Origin: Pedobacter changchengzhani | Lineage (GTDB): Bacteria > Bacteroidota > Bacteroidia > Sphingobacteriales > Sphingobacteriaceae | NCBI RefSeq assembly: GCF_004354365.1 | Contig: NZ_SJCY01000008.1 | Location: 124,001-188,000 of the forward strand | Length of the DNA stretch: 64,000 nucleotides | Direction of reading: 5' to 3' | Shown here: piece after piece, positions 17,353-25,462 of the stretch | Layout: the number at the start of each line of letters is the position of its first letter | Numbering within the stretch: the first letter of the stretch is position 1 | The notes under the pieces: generated by a model | What the model was told of the DNA's origin: nothing | Database searches by the model: none | The model's input: the letters and a program-made list of their open reading frames with translations, nothing else | Program-made: the position numbers and the translations under genes

Positions 17353-19143
17353 CTAAACCATATTATCATTTTGCCTCATCAAAAGTGCCCTATATTTATT
17401 AAATATCGAAGTTTTAGAAACAAAACCCTTGTAAATATTATTCTCATCAATTACAGGTAATAGCCAAACATTTCCCTGCTCCATTTTGCGTAAAACAGTT
17501 TTTAAATCATCTTTATCTAAAAGTGTGTTGGGTGCTTCTCTAACCAAATGCGATACGGTTAAAGTATCTTTATTTGGGTTATTAATCATCTCACTAAACA
17601 ATTCTTCAATATAAATAATCCCTTTAAAATCTCCCAACTCATCCGTTACAGCGCAAATATTTTTGTGCGATTGAACAATCTCGTTCATTTTTACTGAGAT
17701 TAAATCATTTAAATGAAGCTGAGGGTAAGTTTTTTCAATGAGGTATCTCAACTTCATTTGACTTAAAACGGTGGTATCCTTGTCCTCGTACGACATGAGT
17801 TCGCCTTTTTCTGCAAGTCCTTTTGTGTAGATAGAATGTTTTTGAGATTTACGGTTAATACCATACGAAATAGCGGTGGTAATCATTAAAGGAACCATTA
17901 AAATATAGCCTCCCGTTATTTCGGCAATAAGAAAAATACCCGTAAGTGGCGCATGCATTATTGCACCTAATGCTGCTGCCATACCTGCAACTGTAAAATT
18001 AGCTACATTTAAGTGCGCAATACCGGATAAATTGATGGTATAAGCAAAAATAAAACCTATTAAACCGCCCATAATTAAACTAGGTGCAAACATTCCTCCG
18101 TTACCACCAGCACCGAGCGTTACCAAAGTAGCAATGGATTTCATAAAAATAGTAACTATTGTAAACAAAACCACCACTGCAGGGATGGTATTATAGTCTT
18201 GAAAAATACTATTATTTATAATGGCCATATAATCGCCACCTAATAATTTTTTTATGGTAATGTAACCCTCACCATAAAGTGTAGGAAAAAGAAATACCAA
18301 AGCCCCCAATGCCAAACCACCAATAATTACCTTGGTATAAGGATCTTTAAATTTGTAAAAAAATGCTTTAATTGCGTAATTTGCTTTACCAAAATAGATA
18401 GAAAACAATCCTATTACACAGGCTAAAATTACATAGTAAAATAGCGCATCCATTTTCCATCCCTCTGTAACTAAAAAGAATAATTGTTGTGTATAAAACA
18501 ATCGAGCCACAACTGCAGATGTTGCGGCGGCTAACAATAATGGAATAAATGCAGGAATGGTAAATTCTGGTAATAATACCTCTATTGCAAATACAATACC
18601 TGCAATTGGACTATTAAAAGCTCCCGCAATTCCCGCAGCTGCGCCACAAGCAAGTAGCATGGTTATTTCTTTGTAGGATAAACCTAAAAACCGACCAAGA
18701 CTTGAACCAATAGCAGCGCCACTGGTTACAATTGGAGATTCTAAACCTACTGAGCCACCAAAACCAACGGTAATTGCCGAGGTAATTACTTGCGAATAAA
18801 TATTGTGGGTTTCTACCTTGCTCGATTTTTTGGAAATGGCGTATAATAACGGTGTTAAACCAGTTTCGAATTTACTTTTGCGGATGAAGTATTTGACATA
18901 AGCAACAGAAAGAAAAATCCCTATCAAAGGAAATATAAAGTATAAGTAATATTTATACTTCCAGTGCCAATCAGATTGTAAAAATTCTTCTATATTATGT
19001 GTTAAGCTTTTTAAAATGGCTGCCGCAACACCAGCTAAAATACCAACAATTACCGCCAGTACAATTAAAAAATTACGGTTTGATATTTTCGACTTTCTGT
19101 AAAGATTAATTTTATCAAGGTAATTTATAAAGCGGATTTGCAT
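17353..19143 (-). CDS. ClC-family chloride channel with C-terminal CBS pair
   Basis: The 596-residue product has the ClC membrane domain (about 1-430). GSVGLESP keeps the gating Glu of the GxExP loop, and AGAFNSPIAGIVFAIEV and GAGGNGGMFAPSL are the later family motifs. Two CBS domains follow. At the position of the internal proton Glu of CLC-ec1 (FIIEE) this protein has FAIEV, so the second acid is Val as in ClC channels rather than exchangers. It conducts chloride or other anions across the inner membrane. Monocistronic. Confidence 0.88.
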   Translation of the reverse strand: MQIRFINYLDKINLYRKSKISNRNFLIVLAVIVGILAGVAAAILKSLTHNIEEFLQSDWHWKYKYYLYFIFPLIGIFLSVAYVKYFIRKSKFETGLTPLLYAISKKSSKVETHNIYSQVITSAITVGFGGSVGLESPIVTSGAAIGSSLGRFLGLSYKEITMLLACGAAAGIAGAFNSPIAGIVFAIEVLLPEFTIPAFIPLLLAAATSAVVARLFYTQQLFFLVTEGWKMDALFYYVILACVIGLFSIYFGKANYAIKAFFYKFKDPYTKVIIGGLALGALVFLFPTLYGEGYITIKKLLGGDYMAIINNSIFQDYNTIPAVVVLFTIVTIFMKSIATLVTLGAGGNGGMFAPSLIMGGLIGFIFAYTINLSGIAHLNVANFTVAGMAAALGAIMHAPLTGIFLIAEITGGYILMVPLMITTAISYGINRKSQKHSIYTKGLAEKGELMSYEDKDTTVLSQMKLRYLIEKTYPQLHLNDLISVKMNEIVQSHKNICAVTDELGDFKGIIYIEELFSEMINNPNKDTLTVSHLVREAPNTLLDKDDLKTVLRKMEQGNVWLLPVIDENNIYKGFVSKTSIFNKYRALLMRQNDNMV

Positions 19144-19167
19144 CTATTTTTTTATTAAGATTTTCTA

Positions 19168-19890
19168 TTAGGCGTCAAATTTATCTAAAAGTTTAATTAA
19201 TGTAGCGAAGTCTTTAGGATAAGGCGCTTCGATTACAATATCTTTATCATCTAAACCTTTAAAAACCAAATGGCGGGCATGCAAAGCAAAGCGCTTCATA
19301 ATTGGTTGCTCTTCTTCACCTTTAGTTAATTTATAGCCACGTTTAATTGATGAGAGAAAAACAGATTTGCCCTTATACATTTCATCACCAACAATTGCTG
19401 CTCTTTGTGTGGCCAAATGTATTCGAATTTGGTGCATTCTACCCGTAATCGGTTTACATTCTACCAAGGTATAATGTTTGTAGTATTTTAAGGAGTCGAA
19501 AATTGTTTCTGCTCTTTTACCTTCTTTACGATCGATAGTCACATTTTTATTTCCATCGTTTAAGATGGGTAAATCAACTAATAATTCATCAAAAATTACA
19601 TGTCCATCTACAACGGCATGATAGGTTTTATTAACTTTTCTACGTTCAAATTGCATAGATGCATGTCTATACGCTTCGGGATTTTTTGCGATAATTAAAG
19701 CTCCAGAGGTTTCTTTATCCAAACGGTGGCAAACCTGTGCATCATCGCTATATTGTTTTGCTAAACGCAGTACATTTGTCTCTCCAGAACCTCCTCTTTC
19801 ATCAAGCGAGGCTAAAAATGGTGGTTTGTTTATGACAATAAAATCGTCGTCTTCGAAAATTATAAGATCTTTAAAATTAGGATATTTCAA
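19168..19890 (-). CDS. RluA-family pseudouridine synthase
   Basis: The 240-residue product has the RluA catalytic motif HRLDKETSG with Asp58 as nucleophile, the FIVINKPP N-terminal motif, and TGRMHQIRIHLA further on. There is no N-terminal S4 domain, so it is the short form. The start is TTG at 19890: an in-frame TAG lies directly before it and no ATG is available. It modifies uridine in rRNA or tRNA. The exact target cannot be told. It is followed by the ClC gene on the same strand 24 nt away. Confidence 0.87.
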   Translation of the reverse strand: MKYPNFKDLIIFEDDDFIVINKPPFLASLDERGGSGETNVLRLAKQYSDDAQVCHRLDKETSGALIIAKNPEAYRHASMQFERRKVNKTYHAVVDGHVIFDELLVDLPILNDGNKNVTIDRKEGKRAETIFDSLKYYKHYTLVECKPITGRMHQIRIHLATQRAAIVGDEMYKGKSVFLSSIKRGYKLTKGEEEQPIMKRFALHARHLVFKGLDDKDIVIEAPYPKDFATLIKLLDKFDA

Positions 19891-20077
19891 ACTACTGCAT
19901 AATTGATAAGATGCAAAAATACGGTTTTTATTTTTATAGGTTAAAGATTTACTTAATATAAAATGGGTATTTAATGAATGTGAATCGAAAAATACCGAAA
20001 ACTGTGAACAACACTAATCAACAAAAAAGGCAAATTTGCGAAAGAAAACTTCACTCAAAAAATTTTAGCAATTATGG

Positions 20078-20770
20078 TTACAACGATAATTCAAATTTAT
20101 AACCAACACCTTTTACGGTTGACACATAAGTCTCGCCTAATTTTTCTCTTAGTTTTCTGATATGAACATCAATTGTTCTATTGGTAACCACTACAGAATC
20201 TTCCCAAATATTTTTTAAAATTGATTCTCGAGTATAAACTTTTCCGGGTTTTGAAGCCAATAAATACAGTAATTCAAATTCTTTTTTGGCCAATACAACT
20301 TTATTTCCTGCTTGAAAAACTAAGAATGCTTCCCTATCAATTACCAAATCGCCTATTTCTAATTTGCTTTCTGATATTTCCTCAATTGCCGATGTTCTTC
20401 GTAAAATTGCATTTATTCTGCTAATAAGGGCACGCGGTTTAATTGGTTTTGCAATATAATCATCAGCGCCAACGTTAAAACCTGCAATTTCCGAATACTC
20501 CTCATTCCTGGCGGTTAAAAACACCATAAAAGTATTTTTAAATTCAGGAATCGTCCGCATAATTCTGCAAGCTTCAATCCCATCCATTTTAGGCATCATA
20601 ATATCTAAAATGATTAGGTCGGGCTGCACTTTTTTGGCAACTGTAATACCTTCTTGTCCGTTGGATGCGGTAAAAACCTGATAACCGTCTTTTTTTAAAT
20701 TATATTCGATTAACTCCAGAATATCTGGCTCATCATCAACAATTAAAATTTTGTGACCTAAATTATTCAT
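20078..20770 (-). CDS. PhoB/OmpR-family response regulator
   Basis: The 230-residue product has a receiver (VDDEPDIL, phospho-Asp in LIILDIMMPKMDG, AKPIKP Lys) and a winged-helix DNA-binding domain (ESILKNIWED, RTIDVHIRKLREKLG, VKGVGYKFEL). No histidine kinase is adjacent, so the partner is unknown. It resembles PhoB-like regulators in this group. It has its own promoter region in a spacer of about 190 nt behind it and is separate from the TlpA gene. Confidence 0.88.
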   Translation of the reverse strand: MNNLGHKILIVDDEPDILELIEYNLKKDGYQVFTASNGQEGITVAKKVQPDLIILDIMMPKMDGIEACRIMRTIPEFKNTFMVFLTARNEEYSEIAGFNVGADDYIAKPIKPRALISRINAILRRTSAIEEISESKLEIGDLVIDREAFLVFQAGNKVVLAKKEFELLYLLASKPGKVYTRESILKNIWEDSVVVTNRTIDVHIRKLREKLGETYVSTVKGVGYKFELSL

Positions 20771-20867
20771 AGTTAAATATTTGTTACGAAAATACCATCT
20801 AAAAAGTAATTTTCGATTAACCTTAAGTTAAGAAATTGTTAAGTCACAAAATATATAGATCGTTAAA

Positions 20868-21980
20868 TTAACGCAAAGTTTTAGTTAAAAACGAATCTAA
20901 CTCCTCGCCTCTTAAATTTTTAGCAATAATTTTTCCTGATGGATCAATTAAAAAAGATGATGGAATTGCCTGCACTTGATAAGCTTTAACAGCGGTTCCT
21001 TCAAAATCTTTAAGTTCGCTAACGTGTTGCCATGTTAAATTATCAGCTTTTATCGCCTGCAACCAGGCTGCTTTATCCTTATCTAAAGAAATACCTAAAA
21101 TGGTGAAGTTTTTATCTTTAAATTTATTGTAAACCTTAACCACATTTGGGTTTTCTAACCTACATGGTTGACACCACGAAGCCCAAAAATCCAACAGTAC
21201 ATACTTCCCTTTAAAATCGGATAAACTGATAGGTTTGTCATCTGCAGTGTTGATTGTAAATGCCGGTGCTGGTTCTCCTACTTGTACGGCTTTAAGTTTA
21301 GCCATTTGCTTTACGAAAGAATCTACAGTTGCATTTCCTTTCAATTTCTCTTTAATTTCTTCACTATATTTTACAAGTTCGCCTTCAAATTGTTGCGGAC
21401 TTAAGGTATTCATAGCGTAAAAACCAGCTAACGTGCCTTTATTATCAGTAGCAAATTTCAAAATATTTTCATTCAATGTTTTCACATAACCTTCATACTG
21501 CGGGCGCATTTCTTCTAAAATTGCGGCTCTGTTTTGAGGCGCTTTAGCAACTTTAGCTTCGAAAGCCTTTTGCACACCGTCAACCTCTTGAGAAAATTTA
21601 CCGCGGATGGTATTAAGTTCAGAAAGTTTCTCAACCTCTTTTGCACCCGAAATTTTATAGGCTAAATTTTTGTCGCTTAAATCGGCTTCAAGTTTAATTT
21701 TATCGCCATTTTCGGCAATCAGCATAAATTCGTGGTTACCCATCGTTACCCTAAAAAAATCAACTGAAGGTGTTTTCCTGATAAACTTAAATTCGCCATT
21801 TGCAGATAGATTTGTAGAATCTAAAGCAATCATGTTGCTATTCTGCATGCCAAATAGAAAAACCTTTTTCTCTGTACCAGGATTTTTAAAAGTTCCATCA
21901 ATGGTAAAATCTTCCTTCGATTTACAAGCTGTAAAAGCAATTGCAATCAATGCAATCAGGCTTAAATTTTTTAATCTCAT
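20868..21980 (-). CDS. TlpA-like thiol-disulfide oxidoreductase lipoprotein (DUF4369 + thioredoxin)
   Basis: The 370-residue product has a lipoprotein signal (FTAC), an N-terminal DUF4369 beta domain (FTIDGTFKNPG) and a C-terminal thioredoxin domain with the active site WCQPC in FWASWCQPCRLENP. It probably reduces periplasmic disulfides or acts in cytochrome maturation. It starts at ATG 21980, whose A is the last base of the gatB stop (TAATG), so translation is coupled. Bacteroidota often carry several such proteins. Confidence 0.87.
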   Translation of the reverse strand: MRLKNLSLIALIAIAFTACKSKEDFTIDGTFKNPGTEKKVFLFGMQNSNMIALDSTNLSANGEFKFIRKTPSVDFFRVTMGNHEFMLIAENGDKIKLEADLSDKNLAYKISGAKEVEKLSELNTIRGKFSQEVDGVQKAFEAKVAKAPQNRAAILEEMRPQYEGYVKTLNENILKFATDNKGTLAGFYAMNTLSPQQFEGELVKYSEEIKEKLKGNATVDSFVKQMAKLKAVQVGEPAPAFTINTADDKPISLSDFKGKYVLLDFWASWCQPCRLENPNVVKVYNKFKDKNFTILGISLDKDKAAWLQAIKADNLTWQHVSELKDFEGTAVKAYQVQAIPSSFLIDPSGKIIAKNLRGEELDSFLTKTLR

Positions 21981-23431
21981 TATTTTAGTTTTTCTAATAT
22001 TAATTCACTTAATTTTTTAGCATCGGCTTTGCCCTTTGCCAATTTCATTACATCGCCCACAAACAAACCTAAAACGCCTTTTTTTCCTTTTTTATATGCA
22101 TCAACTTGTTGTGGATATTTGCTCAACACTTCATCAATATAAACACTTAATTCATCAGTGTTTTCGGTAATCAACAAATTTAACGACTTTGCTAAATCAG
22201 CAACGTTTGCATTTTCTTGTAACTCAACTGCTGGCAATAACTGCTGTATGGCAATTTGCTGCGTCAACTTTTTATCGTCAACTAAATTAATAGCTACTGC
22301 AAGCTGTACTGGTTTAACTTTATAATTCGAAATTGTAATTTCATTTTCGTTCAAAATTGCACGAATTGGACCAACTAACCAATTTATTAGCGTCTTCTTT
22401 ACATTAACATGTGCAAGTGCCTCATTAAAGTAATTTAATAAATCTAAGTCTTCTGCAAACAATGCAGCGTCTGATTTATTAATACCAAATTCATCCATTA
22501 ACTTTTTAGAAATTACATTTGGTAATTCGGGCATTTCAGAAATTATTTCCGATAACCATGCATCAGAAATAGCAATCGGCACTAAATCTGGGTCGGCAAA
22601 ATAACGATAATCATTCGCTTCTTCTTTAGTACGCATTGGCGATGTTGTACCAGCGTCGGCATCAAAATTTAAAGTACTTTGAATAATTGATCCCCCGTTT
22701 GAGATTACTTCAACCTGCCTTCCAAATTCAAAATCCATAGCTCTACGTACGTTGCGCATAGAGTTTAGGTTTTTTACTTCGCAGCGAGTTCCAAATTCGG
22801 TTGCACCAATTTTGCGTATAGAAATATTTGCATCGCAACGCAAACTTCCCTCTTCCATATTACCATCACTCACATTTAAATGGCGAACCAGCTTTCTAAT
22901 TTCGTTAAGCAAAACTGATGCTTCTTCAGCACTGCGAATGTCTGGCTCGGTTACAATTTCAATTAACGGAACACCTGCTCTATTCAAATCTACTAATGAA
23001 TATTTTTCATCCTGATCGTGAATACTCTTGCCTGCATCTTCTTCTAAATGAATACGGTTGATGCCAATCGTTTTTTTCGAACCATCGGATAATTCGATTT
23101 CGATACTTCCGTTTATGCAAATAGGTCTATTATCTTGCGTAATTTGGTAGCCTTTTGGCAAATCGGCATAAAAATAATTTTTTCTATCGAAATGATTTAA
23201 TTGGTTTATAGTACAATTTAAAGCCAAACCAATGCGTATTGCTTTTGCCACAACCTCTTTATTTAACTTTGGTAAAGCGCCGGGCAATGCCAACGATACG
23301 GTTGAGATATTTTGATTGGGCAAAGCACCGAAAGAAGCGCTATCGGCAGAGAATATTTTAGTATTTGTATTTAACTGTACGTGAATTTCCAGTCCTGAAA
23401 CAAGTTCGAAGTTGTTATTTTGTAACGGCAT
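21980..23431 (-). CDS. gatB: Asp-tRNA(Asn)/Glu-tRNA(Gln) amidotransferase subunit B
   Basis: The 483-residue product begins FELVSGLEIHVQLNT and shows GatB signatures such as FYADLPKGYQITQ, LEEDAGKS, NRAGVPLIEIVTEPD and the C-terminal GatB/YqeY helical domain (VLSKYPQQVDAYKKGKKGVLGLFVG). With GatA and GatC it converts mischarged Glu-tRNA(Gln) and Asp-tRNA(Asn). GatA and GatC are not in this window. It is the promoter-proximal gene of the gatB-TlpA pair. Confidence 0.95.
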   Translation of the reverse strand: MPLQNNNFELVSGLEIHVQLNTNTKIFSADSASFGALPNQNISTVSLALPGALPKLNKEVVAKAIRIGLALNCTINQLNHFDRKNYFYADLPKGYQITQDNRPICINGSIEIELSDGSKKTIGINRIHLEEDAGKSIHDQDEKYSLVDLNRAGVPLIEIVTEPDIRSAEEASVLLNEIRKLVRHLNVSDGNMEEGSLRCDANISIRKIGATEFGTRCEVKNLNSMRNVRRAMDFEFGRQVEVISNGGSIIQSTLNFDADAGTTSPMRTKEEANDYRYFADPDLVPIAISDAWLSEIISEMPELPNVISKKLMDEFGINKSDAALFAEDLDLLNYFNEALAHVNVKKTLINWLVGPIRAILNENEITISNYKVKPVQLAVAINLVDDKKLTQQIAIQQLLPAVELQENANVADLAKSLNLLITENTDELSVYIDEVLSKYPQQVDAYKKGKKGVLGLFVGDVMKLAKGKADAKKLSELILEKLK

Positions 23432-23633
23432 TAAAGCTTAACGTTTTTAATTTTTAATTGGCAAATATAGTTAATATTTAATCTAACCTTAAAAAAGGCT
23501 TGACATCCATTAATTATAAAATCTAATTTCTGTGAGGCAGCTTAAAATGATAATTTCGTTTTTGTTACAATGCAAGTTTTGGCACAGCGTTTGAATTTAC
23601 ATCAGTACACACACAAATTAAATTTAGATTATT

Positions 23634-24125
23634 ATGAAAAAGCTATTAATCACCGCTGCGATCGTAGGTATCGTGGCCGCAAGTTCGAATCAATCTAACG
23701 CTCAAGTCAGTTTAAATGTAAACATTGGCAGTCAACCTGCATGGGTTCCCGTTGGCAATCAAAATGTTAATTACTATTACATGCCCGAGGTACAATCGTA
23801 TTACTATGTTCCTCAAAGGCAATTTGTTTATTTAAGTGGTAACCGCTGGGTAAGATCTAAAAATTTACCAAGCCAGTATCGTGGTTACAATTTAAATAAT
23901 AGTAGAAAGATTGTAGTTTATGGAAACTCACCTTATCGTAATTACAACATGCATAGAGTACAATATGCAAACCGCGTAAATTATGTACGTTCATCATACG
24001 GTGGTGGGCACGATCGCTATTCGCAACAAAATTATTATAAGCCTACAAAGGTAAAATATAAGGGTCATGATGATTATAAAAGAAATGATCACAATAATAA
24101 AGGTCATAACCGAGGCAGACATTAA
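23634..24125 (+). CDS. Small secreted Tyr/Asn-rich basic protein
   Basis: The 163-residue product has a signal peptide (KKLLITAAIVGIVAASSNQSNAQ) and a mature chain packed with Tyr, Asn, Arg and His (YYYMPEVQSYYYVPQRQFVYL, RGYNLNNSRK, HNNKGHNRGRH). No family recognised. The composition suggests a structural or surface-associated protein, perhaps binding polysaccharide or metal. This is inference. A clean terminator follows at once. Confidence 0.6.
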   Translation: MKKLLITAAIVGIVAASSNQSNAQVSLNVNIGSQPAWVPVGNQNVNYYYMPEVQSYYYVPQRQFVYLSGNRWVRSKNLPSQYRGYNLNNSRKIVVYGNSPYRNYNMHRVQYANRVNYVRSSYGGGHDRYSQQNYYKPTKVKYKGHDDYKRNDHNNKGHNRGRH

Positions 24126-24133
24126 GCGAATAA

Positions 24134-24170
24134 TTAAAGAGGAGGCATTTTAAAAGCCTCCTCTTTAATT
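24134..24170 (+). terminator. Hairpin terminator
   Basis: AAAGAGGAGGC (24136-24146) pairs perfectly with GCCTCCTCTTT (24156-24166) and is followed by T-rich sequence. Ends the Tyr-rich protein gene. Confidence 0.9.
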
Positions 24171-24225
24171 TATATTCAAATCCATAATCATCAGTAATTT
24201 TTTGATTATTGGGAAAGCAATACCA

Positions 24226-24384
24226 GAATCTCTTAGGTAAAACCAGTTCGCGCTTTCACTCCAATCTTTATTGCTATTTCCCTTCTGGTTGGTGTTATCA
24301 CCAACCCTCAATAAAGGTTTTGGCAATTAGATCGTCGTAAAAAAATCTATGTTAGAATTTTAGTGGTTGGTGATAACACCAAAG
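24226..24384. repeat. REPIN-like element, copy A
   Basis: It holds a B segment (24226-24276, AATCTCTTAGGTAAAACC start), then the palindrome GGTTGGTGTTATCACCAACC at 24287-24306, a 58-nt A segment, and the same palindrome in reversed orientation (GGTTGGTGATAACACCAA) at 24365, with its last two bases lost. Palindrome starts are 78 nt apart. Two inverted palindromes around a spacer is the REPIN architecture. The same parts recur at 24857-25243. Confidence 0.8.
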
Positions 24385-24411
24385 GCTGATTGTAAAATTA
24401 ATCAGCCTTGT
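24380..24411 (-). terminator. Hairpin terminator of the truncated outer-membrane gene
   Basis: AAGGCTGAT (24382-24390) pairs with ATCAGCCTT (24401-24409). It lies directly downstream of the minus-strand reading frame at 24417 and its first bases merge with the end of REPIN copy A. Confidence 0.75.
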
Positions 24412-24416
24412 TAATA

Positions 24417-24881
24417 CTAAAATCTTTTTCCTAAAGTAATACCAATTCGAGGGTATGCCTCTATAGAACGACTGTCGCCTAAAAAGCGACCTAAGCCACC
24501 AAAAACTTCACCTGTAAAGCCATTCTTAGTTAAAAACTTTGCGCCAACAGCTGCGCCCACACCAAAATTAACTGTAGACTCGTCGCTGACTTGATAGTTT
24601 CCATTTGTCGCTTCATAACGTAAATCACGTTCTCGAACAGAAGCAACTGCTACATTGCCCTCTATAAAAAAGCCAGCAGCTCTTCGTTTTCCAAAATACA
24701 ATCTGTAATGTGGTATCGCTAAAAACTTATATTGTGAGAAATCATCTTCATTACCAATACCTGCAGCAAGTGATAAACCAACACTCATATTGTCCTCCAA
24801 AATACGTTCATAGCTTAACTCAGGTAATGCCAAAATAGAGGTTAATAGATTAATTTCCCTTTTGGTTGGTGTTATCACCAA
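24417..24881 (-). pseudogene. 5'-truncated outer-membrane beta-barrel protein
   Basis: The 154-codon frame carries barrel-like strands (LPELSYERILEDNMSVGLSLAAG, AAGFFIEGNVAVASV, GFTGEVFGGLGRFLG) and ends YPRIGITLGKRF with terminal Phe, so the 3' two-thirds of a DUF3575-like surface protein is preserved, with its terminator. No signal peptide is left. The frame begins at TTG inside the palindrome of the REPIN-like array at 24864, and the first residues (VITPTK) are encoded by the repeat. The gene head has been replaced by repeat sequence. Expression from any start would give an unexported fragment. Confidence 0.7.
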
Positions 24882-25243
24882 CCCTCAATAATGGTTTTGG
24901 CAAATAGATCGCCGTAAAAAAATCTATGTTAGAATTTTAGTGGTTGGTGTTATCACCAACCCTCAATAATGGTTTTGGCAAATAGATCGCCGTAAAAAAA
25001 TCTATGTTAGAATTTTAGTGGTTGGTGTTATCACCAACCCTCAATAATGGTTTTGGCAATTAGATCGTCGTAAAAAAATCTATGTTAGAATTTTAGTGGT
25101 TGGTGATAACACCAACCAAAGGAATCTCTTAAGTAAAACCAGTTCCCGCTTTCACTCCAATCTTTAGTGGTTGGTGATAACACCAACCAAAGGAATCTCT
25201 TAGGTAAAACCAGTCCCCGCTTTCACTCCAATCTTTATTGCTA
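24857..25243. repeat. REPIN-like tandem array, copy B
   Basis: Palindromes start at 24864, 24942, 25020 (GGTTGGTGTTATCACCAACC) and at 25098, 25169 (the reverse-complement form with ATAA loop). Spacings are 78, 78, 78 and 71 nt. The first three spacers are near-identical A segments (CTCAATAATGGTTTTGG start). The last two units carry B segments (AAAGGAATCTCTTA start). Outer flanks CCCTTTT and AAAGG mirror each other. This looks like a REPIN-type element expanded by internal duplication. Confidence 0.85.
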
Positions 25244-25244
25244 T

Positions 25245-25292
25245 AAAGTTACTAACTCTACTAGCGATTGTTCTATTAGCGTTAGTAACTTT
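25245..25292. repeat. 12-bp inverted repeat hairpin
   Basis: AAAGTTACTAAC (25245-25256) and GTTAGTAACTTT (25281-25292) are perfectly complementary around a 24-nt loop, directly next to the end of the REPIN-like array. Function unknown. Confidence 0.6.
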
Positions 25293-25391
25293 TAGAAATG
25301 ACAAAAAAGTATTTCCGTTTAATCGGGTTTAGCTGGCAAGACAGTAGTTCTATTTTAGAAAATAGATCGTGCAGAAATAATGCAAAAAAAT

Positions 25392-25427
25392 GGAGAGATC
25401 TTTAAATATCATTTTAAAGATTTCTCC
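25392..25427 (-). terminator. Hairpin terminator of alaS
   Basis: GGAGAGATCTTTAAA pairs with TTTAAAGATTTCTCC (one mismatch region) just downstream of the alaS stop. A second perfect palindrome, ATCCGATAGCTATCGGAT at 25439-25456, lies between the two. Confidence 0.65.
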
Positions 25428-25462
25428 CCTACGGTCGAATCCGATAGCTATCGGATGACGAT

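Noticed and set aside
24864..25188. Regularly spaced palindromes that look like a CRISPR array
   Set aside because: The 'spacers' are near-identical copies of two segments, the palindromes flip orientation, and no cas genes are near. It fits tandem REPIN-like duplication better.
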